The notes beneath the pieces are model-generated. The model saw only the letters and a list, made by a program, of their open reading frames with translations, was not told the origin of the DNA and ran no database searches. Below are positions 7,699 to 14,780 of a DNA stretch of 14,780 bases, in pieces; within the stretch, counting starts at the first letter, position 1; every line of letters begins with the position of its first letter. A program made the position numbers and the translations under genes. This stretch comes from Gloeopeniophorella convolvens (Eukaryota; Basidiomycota; Agaricomycetes; Russulales): positions 1 through 14,780 of the forward strand of contig WTXD01000248.1 of the NCBI GenBank assembly GCA_022496205.1. Direction: 5' to 3'.

Positions 7699-7753
7699 CT
7701 ATCTTAGTCTGCTTTTCTACATGCCTTTATTCTAACAGTCTTCTCTGGCCAAA
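7699..7753. terminator. Shared 3' region of two convergent genes
   Basis: Only 55 bases separate the MTG2 stop (7696-7698) from the ADE1 stop (7754-7756, minus strand). Polyadenylation signals of both genes must lie here or inside the opposite gene, so the mature transcripts very probably overlap tail to tail. Confidence 0.5.
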
Positions 7754-8827
7754 TTACTTCAACAGTTTATCCCGCGCACTGAGGTACCTCTCGTGCGTTC
7801 CTTGGACGACTTCGTCGCTCATTGTCCAGCCTTTCCCATCTGGACCTTCTTCGAGGCCCTTCCGGAATCCTTGAGATGTGAGCCAGTCGCGCAGGTATTG
7901 CTTATCAAAGCTTGGTTGACTGCGGCCGGGCGCGTAGCCCTCCTGCGGCCAGTAGCGCGAAGAATCCGGCGTGAGTGCCTCGTCTATGAGGATGAGTTGG
8001 CCATCGATGAGTCCGAACTCGAACTTTGTGTCAGCGATGATCAACCCCCGTGCGGCTGCGAGTTCTGCTGCAGTCGTGTAGAGCTGTAGAGTTGCGGCTG
8101 AAATCCTGTCGTATAACTCCTTACCAACAAGCGCAGCAGCTGGAGTGGAGTATAAGAACAACTTCTGAACGGGTAGAAGGAGGACCTAGAAGTAACCTTG
8201 CTCCGGAGAGATGTTCTCGTCATGCGCCCCCTGCTCTGCCTTCGTGGAGGGCGTGAAGAGCGGCTTGGGGAATTTCTCTGACTCTCGAAGGCCTTCGGGC
8301 AAAGGAATCCCGTGTACCGTGCGAGATCTCCTGTATTCGGACCACGCAGAACCTAAGGTGAGACGCGACACAATCAGCCAAACATGGGTTCAGATTTGCA
8401 AGGCACCAACTTACCAGTGATATACCCCCGCACGATCGCCTCCAGAGGTATGACTTCAGCTTTCCTCACAAGTATTGAACGGCCTCCCAGCTGCTCCGCA
8501 TATTGATGCACCTCTTCTGGCATCTCTTCAATTCGTGAGGTTACAACGTGATTCGGGATGATATTCTTGAGCGTTTCAAACCAGAATAGCGAAAGTTCAG
8601 TTAAGATCCGGCCTTTGTCCGGAATTCCCTTGAGATGAAAATCGTGAAGCAGGGCTGAGAGACGCAATATGAAGGCATACGTTCTTGAGGATGACGTCGT
8701 ATGCAGATATGCGATCAGACGCAACAAAAAGTAGATGTTCTGGGGACGATGTCGCATAGATATCGCGGACCTTTCCCTTAGAAATGAGCTTGAGCTGGGG
8801 CAGATCCGAGTCGATCAACGCCGCCAT
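7754..8827 (-). CDS. ADE1: Phosphoribosylaminoimidazole-succinocarboxamide synthase (SAICAR synthetase)
   Basis: Four exons on the minus strand, 8827-8681, 8628-8415, 8352-8197 and 8139-7754, give 300 residues, close to the 306 of yeast Ade1. The enzyme joins CAIR and aspartate, with ATP, to make SAICAR in cytosolic de novo purine synthesis. The N-terminus has KGKVRDIY (18-25) and the nucleotide-loop region [12 protein letters not shown] (35-46). The first family signature is [16 protein letters not shown] (109-124, split by intron 2), and the second is [11 protein letters not shown] (205-215). [17 protein letters not shown] follows the family pattern, as does [11 protein letters not shown]. 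Introns are 52 (8680-8629), 62 (8414-8353) and 57 bases (8196-8140); the third has the less common donor GTTACT. The order and frame of all exons are fixed by homology to known Ade1. No purine-specific regulatory motif is certain, although a CACGTG box lies 70 bases upstream. Confidence 0.93.
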
Positions 8828-8896
8828 AGTAGACTCGATAGATGGACGACAGTGCTTCCTTCAACGACAAGGTGAAAATGAGCACTGTGACAACAC

Positions 8897-8916
8897 CACG
8901 TGCACTGGCGTGCACT
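8897..8916. promoter_or_regulatory. CACGTG box and short direct repeat upstream of ADE1
   Basis: CACGTG occupies 8897-8902. Overlapping it, the octamer CGTGCACT is present twice, at 8899-8906 and 8909-8916, ten bases apart (about one helical turn). The site lies 70-90 bases upstream of the ADE1 start codon. In fungi CACGTG is bound by bHLH proteins; whether that happens here is inference. Confidence 0.3.
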
Positions 8917-9249
8917 ACCGCTGGGATAATATACATACCACTGAAGTATCAGCTAAATCTGTGTGTTTGGAAGAGAGGTAACCTCGTTCAATGTCACTAG
9001 ACAGCCCACTTGGCAGCCAAACGGCCGCAGTGGGTTCCCCTGCAGGCTTACGGCTTCCTACGGCCCGTTCGTTGAGGCGGGCCGGTTCAGCTTACGTGAG
9101 ACTGAGCAGGCAGCCAATAGCGCCTCCGGTCCACTACCAAGCATCTCGACCAGTTTCGACGTTCCCCACCGATCTTCGACCTGTCACTCTAACCCCAACC
9201 TCGATGAACGCTGGGCTCGATCAATTTTCCCTCAAATCTGCCCATTCTG

Positions 9250-9354
9250 ACCGAGGGTGTATCTGGAACATGCCCAGTGCGCTCTGGGCACTGCCACCCC
9301 GGCAAATGAATTCTAGGCTACTAATTAATCGCCAGCCTCTGGCGATCCCTCGGT
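9250..9354. repeat. Nested inverted repeats: outer stem enclosing three hairpins
   Basis: An 8-base outer stem, ACCGAGGG (9250-9257) with CCCTCGGT (9347-9354), encloses three hairpins. These are TGCCCAG/CTGGGCA (9271-9277 and 9284-9290), TGCC/GGCA (9292-9295 and 9301-9304) and ATCGCCAG/CTGGCGAT (9328-9335 and 9339-9346). All stems are perfect. CAGTGC/GCACTG (9275-9280 and 9288-9293) offers an alternative to the first hairpin. It does not fit tRNA, 5S rRNA or a hammerhead core. It might be a structured RNA or a DNA cruciform. Confidence 0.45.
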
Positions 9355-9406
9355 GACGGCTTGAGTGATCTGCGGCCTGGACCAAACTTTCGCCTTCACT
9401 TGGACT

Positions 9407-9443
9407 ATTTTCGATTCTATGTTATGTAGAACATTTCGAAAAT
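9407..9443. repeat. Bulged inverted repeat
   Basis: ATTTTCGA (9407-9414) pairs with TCGAAAAT (9436-9443), and inside it TTCTA (9415-9419) pairs with TAGAA (9427-9431). This makes a 13-bp hairpin with a 7-base loop and a 4-base bulge (9432-9435). Function is unknown. Confidence 0.4.
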
Positions 9444-10211
9444 TCTGGCCAACATCCCATCACACGCTTGTATTATCGGTCCCGGAGCGCGCATACATCG
9501 CCCTCGCACAGCTCTGGCGGCTGCCAGCCTGATCCCAGTGCTTGCTCTTGGGGGCTGGGGACAGACGTCACGGATGACGCGCCCAATGATGAAGGACCCC
9601 ATGTCGTGATCGCGCAGATGGATTGCTCGTGTGGAGAGGCGAAGGGCCAGCTCATCTGAGAAGTTCTGTGGAGCAGTTCAAGCGGTGTGGCAAATTTGGG
9701 GGTAAGTGCAAAGCTTGGTCAAGCGCTCGGTGGGCGTACAGTCAACCCGGATCTAATATTGTCCGACTTTCCCACCAGGACCCCCATGTAACATTGCTTC
9801 CGCGAGCTCACTGGAAGATCACAGAAGTTCACTCGTAACTGTCATCTGTGATACCCAAAGTAGAATGGCAACACGGGAAGAGCCCTCCACCAGCGGGGGG
9901 CTCCCCGTTCCGGTGGTGACGCCCTTTCCCAGTGGTGACGTGCCCCAAGCTCTATTGACACCGAGCCCTCCAAACCGCGACCCGCCGCAAGTGCCTTATC
10001 TCATCGTGATACCCCGCCTCGGGTTCATATCTGTTCATACACGGTCACAATAATGTACTCCCCGACACCGCTATGTGAATCAACGTACAATTCTGGCAGA
10101 ATATCGGCAGCACGGAAGCATCACGCGTCGGGCGTGTGTGTAACTGTGGAGCATCTCTAGCTTAGCCGCTCATGGACTCCGAGGAGGGAAGCGCTCTGCT
10201 TACCCTAAAAT

Positions 10212-10491
10212 CTAAGCCAGGGGAGATTTTCCAGAAAAGGTTTTGGGTCGGTTTCCTCCGAAAGCAACGTTTTGGACTGCCGTGCCGTACAATGCCCGCG
10301 CGTGGTCACTGTACTTGACAGCGAAGTTAATATCGCTTTCTTGGTTCCCGCACACCACGTTGAAGTGGAGCTCGCTTGTGAAACCCTCGTCTCCTCGGAG
10401 TTCTACGAGCAAGCTGCGAGGTCTCTACAGTGCACGCTTTTCGCTGACGATTGAATGTAGAACCACTGCCTTGCTCAGCTTACAGGACCAT
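10212..10491 (-). CDS. Possible small orphan gene or gene remnant
   Basis: The minus-strand frame 10412-10212 is open for 66 residues before a TAG and uses codons like the real genes here: all Phe codons except the last are TTC, all Asn are AAC, and both Tyr are TAC. It reads GDEGFTSELHFNVVCGNQ in its first third. It lacks a good ATG. A donor GTAAGC (from 10483) and an acceptor CTCGCAG (ending 10414) would add an upstream ATG at 10491 through a 70-base intron, giving a 69-residue protein starting MVLLLVELRG. I recognise no family. This could be the last exon of a longer minus-strand gene whose other exons I could not place, or a decayed fragment. Confidence 0.22.
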
Positions 10492-11095
10492 AGCCCCAAA
10501 TCTCCTGATCCCAACTGTGGAGTCGCGAGCTTTCCAGGGATCTGGTCGGTAATCTTACATGATTTTCGTTTAAAGTGACAGGTTGACGCAATTTCCGGCA
10601 TCTCTTGAGTAGTTCTTGGCCTGCTGTCAAGCGTCTCGGAGGACTGAATGAACTGAACGCGTCGATCTGATCTGTCAACGTTGACTTGGCCCACTACGGG
10701 TACCGCGAAGCTCGCCGTGGCTGGTTATATTTCTCAGGACGGACACGTTGAACTGCTGGGAGACTATTCTTTGGGAAGTTGATGATCAAGACCCACAGTT
10801 CCGGATCCGTACGCTGGTGGTTCAATGTGATCACTTGATCCGAAAAACTTTTCGGCCGTTCATCTTATGGCGATGACGAAAATCATGAAGGCACTGTATG
10901 GAGAAGTCGTTACCCAAGGCCAAGGCTGGCACCTCTCCGTCGCACAGCACGATTCGAACCGTGAGTGACGAGCAGGTGAGGAGCCATTCCGCATCGTGCC
11001 CTGGAAAGCACGCAACCGCGACAATGCCGTGAGCTCAGTCTTGTCTCCTCGGAGGTAAGGCCACTCTGGCCGACATGCAACGCCATTATCATGCC
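10492..11095. other. Intergenic DNA upstream of the secreted-protein gene
   Basis: No gene recognised. It contains a perfect 12-base palindrome, GTCAACGTTGAC, at 10674-10685 and an inverted repeat, CCGAAAA/TTTTCGG, at 10840-10855 with a 2-base spacer. Either could be a binding site for a dimeric regulator of a flanking gene, but this is speculation. A tRNA T-arm-like GATTCGAACC near 10951-10960 was examined and rejected. Confidence 0.4.
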
Positions 11096-11125
11096 TATAT
11101 TTATGTTCTCGGATTTGCATAAAAG
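11096..11125 (+). promoter_or_regulatory. TATA-like motifs of the secreted-protein gene
   Basis: TATATTTA at 11096-11103 and ATAAAAG at 11119-11125 lie about 125 and 100 bases before the start codon at 11223, a usual place for a core promoter of a strongly expressed basidiomycete gene. A transcript starting some 30 bases downstream would contain the 5' leader repeat at 11150-11198. Confidence 0.4.
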
Positions 11126-11149
11126 GCGGACGAGTTTGACTCTCATTCC

Positions 11150-11198
11150 TCAGGCTCTTCACCAAGCTTTCAATCTTCAGGCTCTTCACCCAGCTTTC
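11150..11198 (+). repeat. Tandem direct repeat in the presumed 5' leader
   Basis: A 22-base unit beginning TCAGGCTCTTCACC occurs at 11150-11171 and again at 11177-11198 with one mismatch (period 27). It sits just before the start codon of the secreted-protein gene, in pyrimidine-rich sequence. Confidence 0.75.
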
Positions 11199-11222
11199 TC
11201 AACCGCCTCTCTACTGCTCAGC

Positions 11223-11966
11223 ATGTTCTCCATCGCCAAGATCGCCACCTTCGCCATCCTCGCCCTCGGCACCTTCACCTCTGCTGTCCCAGTAGTTGAG
11301 GAGCGCGCTGCGGAGAGCGGCCTGAAGGCTCGCCAGACCGACCCTACCGCGAGCGTTGTATCTATCCTCACCGAGCTGGCGGCCACGCTTGGCCCCATCG
11401 CTGGTCAATTTTGTAGGCCTCCAACGTCGTCGAAACATTTTTGACGGAGACTGACACGATGTCCCACAGCGTCCTTGGACCCGTCCACCGCCAGCTCTAG
11501 CGATATTACCCCCATCGTCAGCAGCATCGTCAGCGAGATCAGCTCCTCGGCTGGTCAGATTTCGGCCCTTCCCGCTGGCACGAGCACCACGTCCGACACT
11601 CTCCAGCCTCTCGCCAGCGTTTTCAGCGTACGTTACTTGCGCAATCACTTACCTTCTTGGGTCTTAATCTCACCGCTATCTTAGGCTGCTCTGACCCCAG
11701 CTGCTCCTTTCGCTGCGTCTGCGGCGTTCATCCCTGTTTTCGCCCCCCTCGGGTAAGCTTTGTGCCGATGGTGCACCAGGGATTACCTCGTGTCTGACAG
11801 TTCCACCCGCAGTGTCGAACTCGGACTCCTCCTGAACACTGTTGTCGCCCTCGTCGATGAGCTCCTTGTTGTCGTCAAGGCCACCCTCACTACTCTCCTC
11901 AGCGGCTTGATCGTCACCCTCTCCAGTTTGAACTTCGTCGTCATTCTCAGCTTCCTCGGACTTTAA
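11223..11966 (+). CDS. Small secreted cysteine-free protein with hydrophobic C-terminal half (SC15-like)
   Basis: Four exons, 11223-11412, 11470-11627, 11685-11752 and 11813-11966, give 189 residues. Introns are 57, 57 and 60 bases; intron 1 ends GTCCCACAG after a CTGAC branch motif, and intron 3 also has CTGAC. Residues 1-21 (MFSIAKIATFAILALGTFTSA) form a signal peptide. A short charged propeptide-like stretch follows, ending LKARQTD. Residues 45-115 are Ser/Ala/Thr-rich, and the last 70 are strongly hydrophobic (for example LLLNTVVALVDELLVVVKA). There is no cysteine, so it is not a hydrophobin. Known: the Schizophyllum SC15 protein has about 191 residues, a hydrophilic N-half, a hydrophobic C-half and no hydrophobin cysteines, and acts in aerial hypha formation and attachment. 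The resemblance here is in layout and length; family membership is inference. An alternative donor for intron 1 (GTCAAT, 11404) keeps the same frame and would shorten the protein by three residues. Confidence 0.72.
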
Positions 11967-13149
11967 GAGTACCTCGAATCGAACAATATCCTCCTCATCT
12001 TTCGTACGTGCCCATCACCTGTCACCAATGCTTTAATCTGATCCTGAAAAACGTTGACAGCCCGTTCTGTGGCGTGGTTGTGGCGCGGAACCCATTCCTT
12101 AGAAGAACTTGCTAATCGGGAAAGATGGTTTGGAACGGATAACGAACTTTAAATAACGATGCTTCGGATGGAATTTTAAATTTGTTGTCCCGGCTCAGAT
12201 CGTGTAGTTTTGAACGATGGCTTGGTTGAAGCCGTGTTGGTAGTTGCTTCAATCCAAATTGGAATGTACTGTTCATCACATTTGAGGGCGGATAACTATC
12301 AGACTTTCTGGAAAACTGCAGAAAGCACGAGGCTTTGCGCTGAGTCGCCTCGCGGTGTCAACCGGAGTAGCTTCGGTGGCTTTCAAGCATCATAGTATAG
12401 GAAATAGTCGTTCTGAAGTTTGAATATTCGAACTCTGGTATCAAGATACAGTTTCTCATCACGTGGGAGCCATGAGAAGGCTGGTACTACATAACGTTGG
12501 ACCGCCAGATCGCGCCGCCCGCGCCATTGCCACAATAACGAGTATGCAACCTCACATCCCCACGCTTCGATAGCGCGAGCATCCTAGTCCGAATAAAACT
12601 TGCCCTTGGTGAATATGCCAGGGAAATGGCGTCAGCACATTTGCATCATCTAGTTGCTGCCGACTTTCAGCTTCAATGGCCATCCCTGCGACGTCACATC
12701 AACTACCGCCGTAAACTTTCGCGCCGCGGCTGTAGGGATCACTGATTGAGCCTGAGGCCTGAGAATCAATCAGCACGTGAAGTATTCCCTAATCCACAGT
12801 TGGCCCAGTAATTCTGCATCGAGTGTAGTAACTGAAGACACCCACTCTGTCATACCATCTGCGTGGGCCATGTGGCAGTGGCCTAGGAATCAAGTAGGAA
12901 CTTTCCATCGTCGAGCGCCCACACATCACCATAGCAGTAGACGCTTGTTGTAGGTGCCAATGTCAGGAAGACTCCGCTTTGATGCGCGCGCTTCACATGC
13001 TGCAATACGTGAAGACGTTTGTAGGGACTTGATCCTGGAGGATAAAAGCTGCCCTCCCAACGGCGGCGAGAATTTCTTACCAACACTCCTTGGCTCTCCC
13101 TTCAGAGCGAGACTGTAGAATCTTTCCAGAGCCTCCCAGTGCCCAATCC
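11967..13149. other. Intergenic region with no clear gene
   Basis: This begins with the 3' untranslated region of the secreted-protein gene, ends with the promoter of the zinc-finger gene, and shows no convincing gene between. GATAAAAG near 13041-13048 is a TATA-like candidate about 105 bases before the zinc-finger ATG. On the minus strand 13034-12883 is an open frame ending VYCYGDVWALDDGKFLLDS, preceded by plausible splice sites (GTAAGA donor at 13080, CTCCAG acceptor). It might be a remnant of an antisense exon. I see no repeats of note. Confidence 0.4.
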
Positions 13150-14542
13150 ATGTATTCTCCTCGCGACTTTGCGAACCCCGCTGCCCTTGACGGATGGAAC
13201 TTTCCGATGGTACAGATTGACCGCTTTGAGGACACTGAATATAGTGATAACCTCAATTGGTTGGCGGACGACATGGACCTCCAAGTACAGGTGAGTGCAC
13301 CGCGCCAGAGTCCATTAGACTTCGCTCACTACAGTGGCCTCTTAGGAAGACTCTCTGTTATTCACGGACTACAATTCTATTCCCCATATAAGGGCCCTAC
13401 AGTAAGTCACAGTGAGTCGCGCCCTTGAAACGGCCTATGTTAACGTGCGCCAGTACCACTCACCGACCTGGGCATCTCTGCCCGTTGCCGCCGCTAGCTG
13501 GGTGCCACCGGCGAACGATTCCCTGCAGAACACAGCGGGAGACCAGCAGGCGGTGAGTTCGTGTTATGCAGCAAATGCTTGGTATTCATCTCTCACGACA
13601 CCTGGCGCCACCACCCAGGCGACAACAGAACACGGTCGTTTCGAGAACATTATAACACCGCACCAATTGGCATACATGGCGTCTTTCCTACGTGTGTCTT
13701 CACCCGAAGACGTCGGAGATTATGCACAGCCCCTTGCACCTGCAGCCACGTTCCAAGCAAACCCAAGTATCGTCGAAGCCATATCACCGCATCAGGGCCA
13801 TATGGATTATGCAAGGTCCCCGCCACAGGCGCGAGAGCTCTGGACCAGAGACCTCAACACAGAGCATCGATTGTACTCGAGCAAGCAGAGAAGACAGTCA
13901 TCGGGGGGGATGGTATTGGGCCACCCGGACGTACAACTCACAAGAAGTTGGATGGACGAGGGTTATCAAGTGGTCGGGAACCATGGGATAGCTCCCCCAA
14001 GCAGATCTCAAGAGCCGTTCCCAGAATGGACCCCGACTAGAACACAGATGGAATCCCAGATTGACAGCTACGGTGCGGGAGCGCCTGCAGCATCATCAAG
14101 TCAAGGAAACTTCCATCGGGTCCAGGCGGGGTCAGTCATTGCGGACAGGGCTCGGGGGACCTCTGAGAGCGATGGAGCATCGACGGGGTGGGAAGATAGA
14201 CAAGGACGGAGCAGGGCAAAGACCATAGTGGATTCGCTAGACGATGCCGAGGACGACGACGCAAGGATACGTCGACTGGCGCGCAAGCTACCAAGCGGTC
14301 GCTACGAGTGCCGCGAATGCAACGTGTCGGTCAGGGATAGGAGCGCCATGCTGAGGCACTGCAAGAAAACATGGGCGCATGCCAAAACGCGGGATGACTG
14401 TAAACACTGCCCGTACTGCCCAGAGATCGTGTTCCTTCGACCAAGTGCCTTCAGACGACATCTCAAGCAAAAACACGAGAGGCAAGCAAACATCAGACGT
14501 ACTCAAGTAGCGGATAGAGCACACCGCATGCAGTGGGTGTAG
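13150..14542 (+). CDS. C2H2 zinc-finger protein, putative transcription factor
   Basis: The first ATG of the frame is at 13150 (MYSPRDF). In the simplest model exon 1 is 13150-13401, one 52-base intron (GTAAGT...CGCCAG, 13402-13453) follows, and exon 2 is 13454-14542, giving 446 residues. A long low-complexity, Ser/Gln/Pro-rich middle leads to a basic linker and two fingers at the C-terminus. Finger 1 uses Cys370, Cys373, His386 and His393 (C-x2-C-x12-H-x6-H, a wide last spacing). Finger 2 uses Cys403, Cys406, His420 and His425 (C-x2-C-x13-H-x4-H). After it come basic residues (KHERQANIRR). Family knowledge suggests a nuclear DNA-binding protein; the target is unknown. Other splicing is possible: GTGAGT at 13291 with CTTAG at 13345, combined with 13402-13497, also keeps the frame, as does optional removal of 13553-13618. 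The N-terminal sequence is therefore uncertain and the fingers are not. Confidence 0.7.
13553..13618 (+). other. Possible in-frame 66-base intron
   Basis: GTGAGT at 13553, CTCAC as a branch candidate and CCACCCAG ending at 13618 have the form of a normal intron of this genome. Its length is divisible by three and it has no stop codon, so either removing or keeping it leaves the zinc-finger frame intact (22 residues differ). Confidence 0.4.
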
Positions 14543-14780
14543 ATGCCGGATACATAGATGCTTTCCCCCGTTATGTAGCTTTTTTGAAGACCTTCAATAC
14601 GGTGGCGTTGCATTCTGGTTCATCGATAAAAGACGGTTGATCTGAATTTGATAAGCTTTGAAAGCTCGAGCCCCGGAGATGAAGGTCCTACAGCTAATGG
14701 ATGTCTGATTGCACACTACAGTCAAACTTGTCATAACCCATACCCGTGATAATCCATAACCTGCAATAACCCATAGGTTT
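14543..14780. other. 3' region of the zinc-finger gene and window edge
   Basis: No gene is seen. The first part is presumably 3' untranslated sequence. The last 50 bases contain three copies of ATAAYCCATA (see separate entry). Confidence 0.5.
14733..14775. repeat. Three copies of a 10-base motif at the window edge
   Basis: ATAACCCATA (14733-14742), ATAATCCATA (14749-14758) and ATAACCCATA (14766-14775) are spaced 16 and 17 bases apart. This could be the start of a minisatellite or a subterminal repeat of a transposon continuing past the window. Confidence 0.6.

Larger units (their letters stand above)
8828..10211. other. Long region without a recognised gene, hairpin-rich in the middle
   Basis: Beyond the ADE1 promoter I find no gene. 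Open frames of 60-120 codons occur on both strands (for example around 8963-9356 and 9468-9655) but have no known domain and no supporting splice pattern. The distinctive content is secondary structure: the hairpin cluster at 9250-9354 and the bulged hairpin at 9407-9443. At 9911-9949 a short GTGGTGACG motif occurs twice. Part of the region could be the leader of an unannotated non-coding transcript. Confidence 0.4.

Noticed and set aside
9250..9354. tRNA, 5S rRNA or hammerhead ribozyme for the nested hairpins
   Set aside because: No T-loop consensus, no 5S internal control sequence and no CTGATGA/GAAA core are present.
10945..10970. GATTCGAACC, the reverse complement of a tRNA T-arm core
   Set aside because: The flanking bases pair only as a 4-base stem, and no matching acceptor stem, anticodon arm or D arm can be placed at tRNA distances on the minus strand.
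13102..13284. Minus-strand open frames antisense to zinc-finger exon 1
   Set aside because: The plus-strand reading joins the zinc-finger frame through a good intron; the antisense frames have no support.
1..14780. CRISPR array, bacterial operons or phage genes
   Set aside because: There are no regularly spaced direct repeats with spacers, and genes have spliceosomal introns and eukaryotic families throughout.

Overview
The window looks like nuclear DNA of a filamentous basidiomycete, probably an Agaricomycete. Genes are split by very short introns of about 50-70 bases with GT...AG ends, coding exons prefer C or G in third codon positions, and intergenic DNA holds non-autonomous transposon-like material. 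Two housekeeping genes are clear, a mitochondrial Obg-family GTPase and SAICAR synthetase. A serine/alanine-rich, cysteine-free secreted protein resembles Schizophyllum SC15 in layout. No operons are expected and none is seen.

Layout. 1-1037 has no convincing gene. 1038-1446 (minus) holds a small two-exon gene of unknown function. A damaged paralogue lies at 1897-2270 (minus), with a one-base frameshift, a lost splice acceptor and a premature stop. 2972-4306 (plus) is an intronless APH/choline-kinase-fold kinase. 4459-5753 is a 1295-bp element with near-perfect terminal inverted repeats flanked by TA, which fits a Tc1/mariner-type non-autonomous element; I see no transposase in it. It ends 130 bp before the start codon of the Obg GTPase gene (MTG2, 5884-7698, three exons). 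MTG2 converges on ADE1 (7754-8827, minus, four exons), with 55 bp between the stop codons.

From 8828 to 11222 there is mostly non-coding DNA, with a nested hairpin cluster at 9250-9354 and one weak small-gene candidate near 10212-10491 (minus). 11223-11966 (plus) is the four-exon secreted protein gene. 11967-13149 is largely empty. 13150-14542 (plus) encodes a C2H2 zinc-finger protein whose 5' splicing cannot be settled from sequence alone. A short repeat motif begins at the right edge.

Functional links. The genes do not form an obvious pathway or cluster: mitochondrial ribosome assembly, purine synthesis, a small-molecule-kinase-like protein, a cell-surface or secreted protein and a putative transcription factor are neighbours by chance as far as I can tell. 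I find no sign of an undescribed multi-gene system. The most unusual items are the orphan gene with its decaying sibling, the TA-flanked inverted-repeat element and the hairpin cluster. All splice sites were assigned by eye from consensus, frame continuity and family knowledge; no database search was run.
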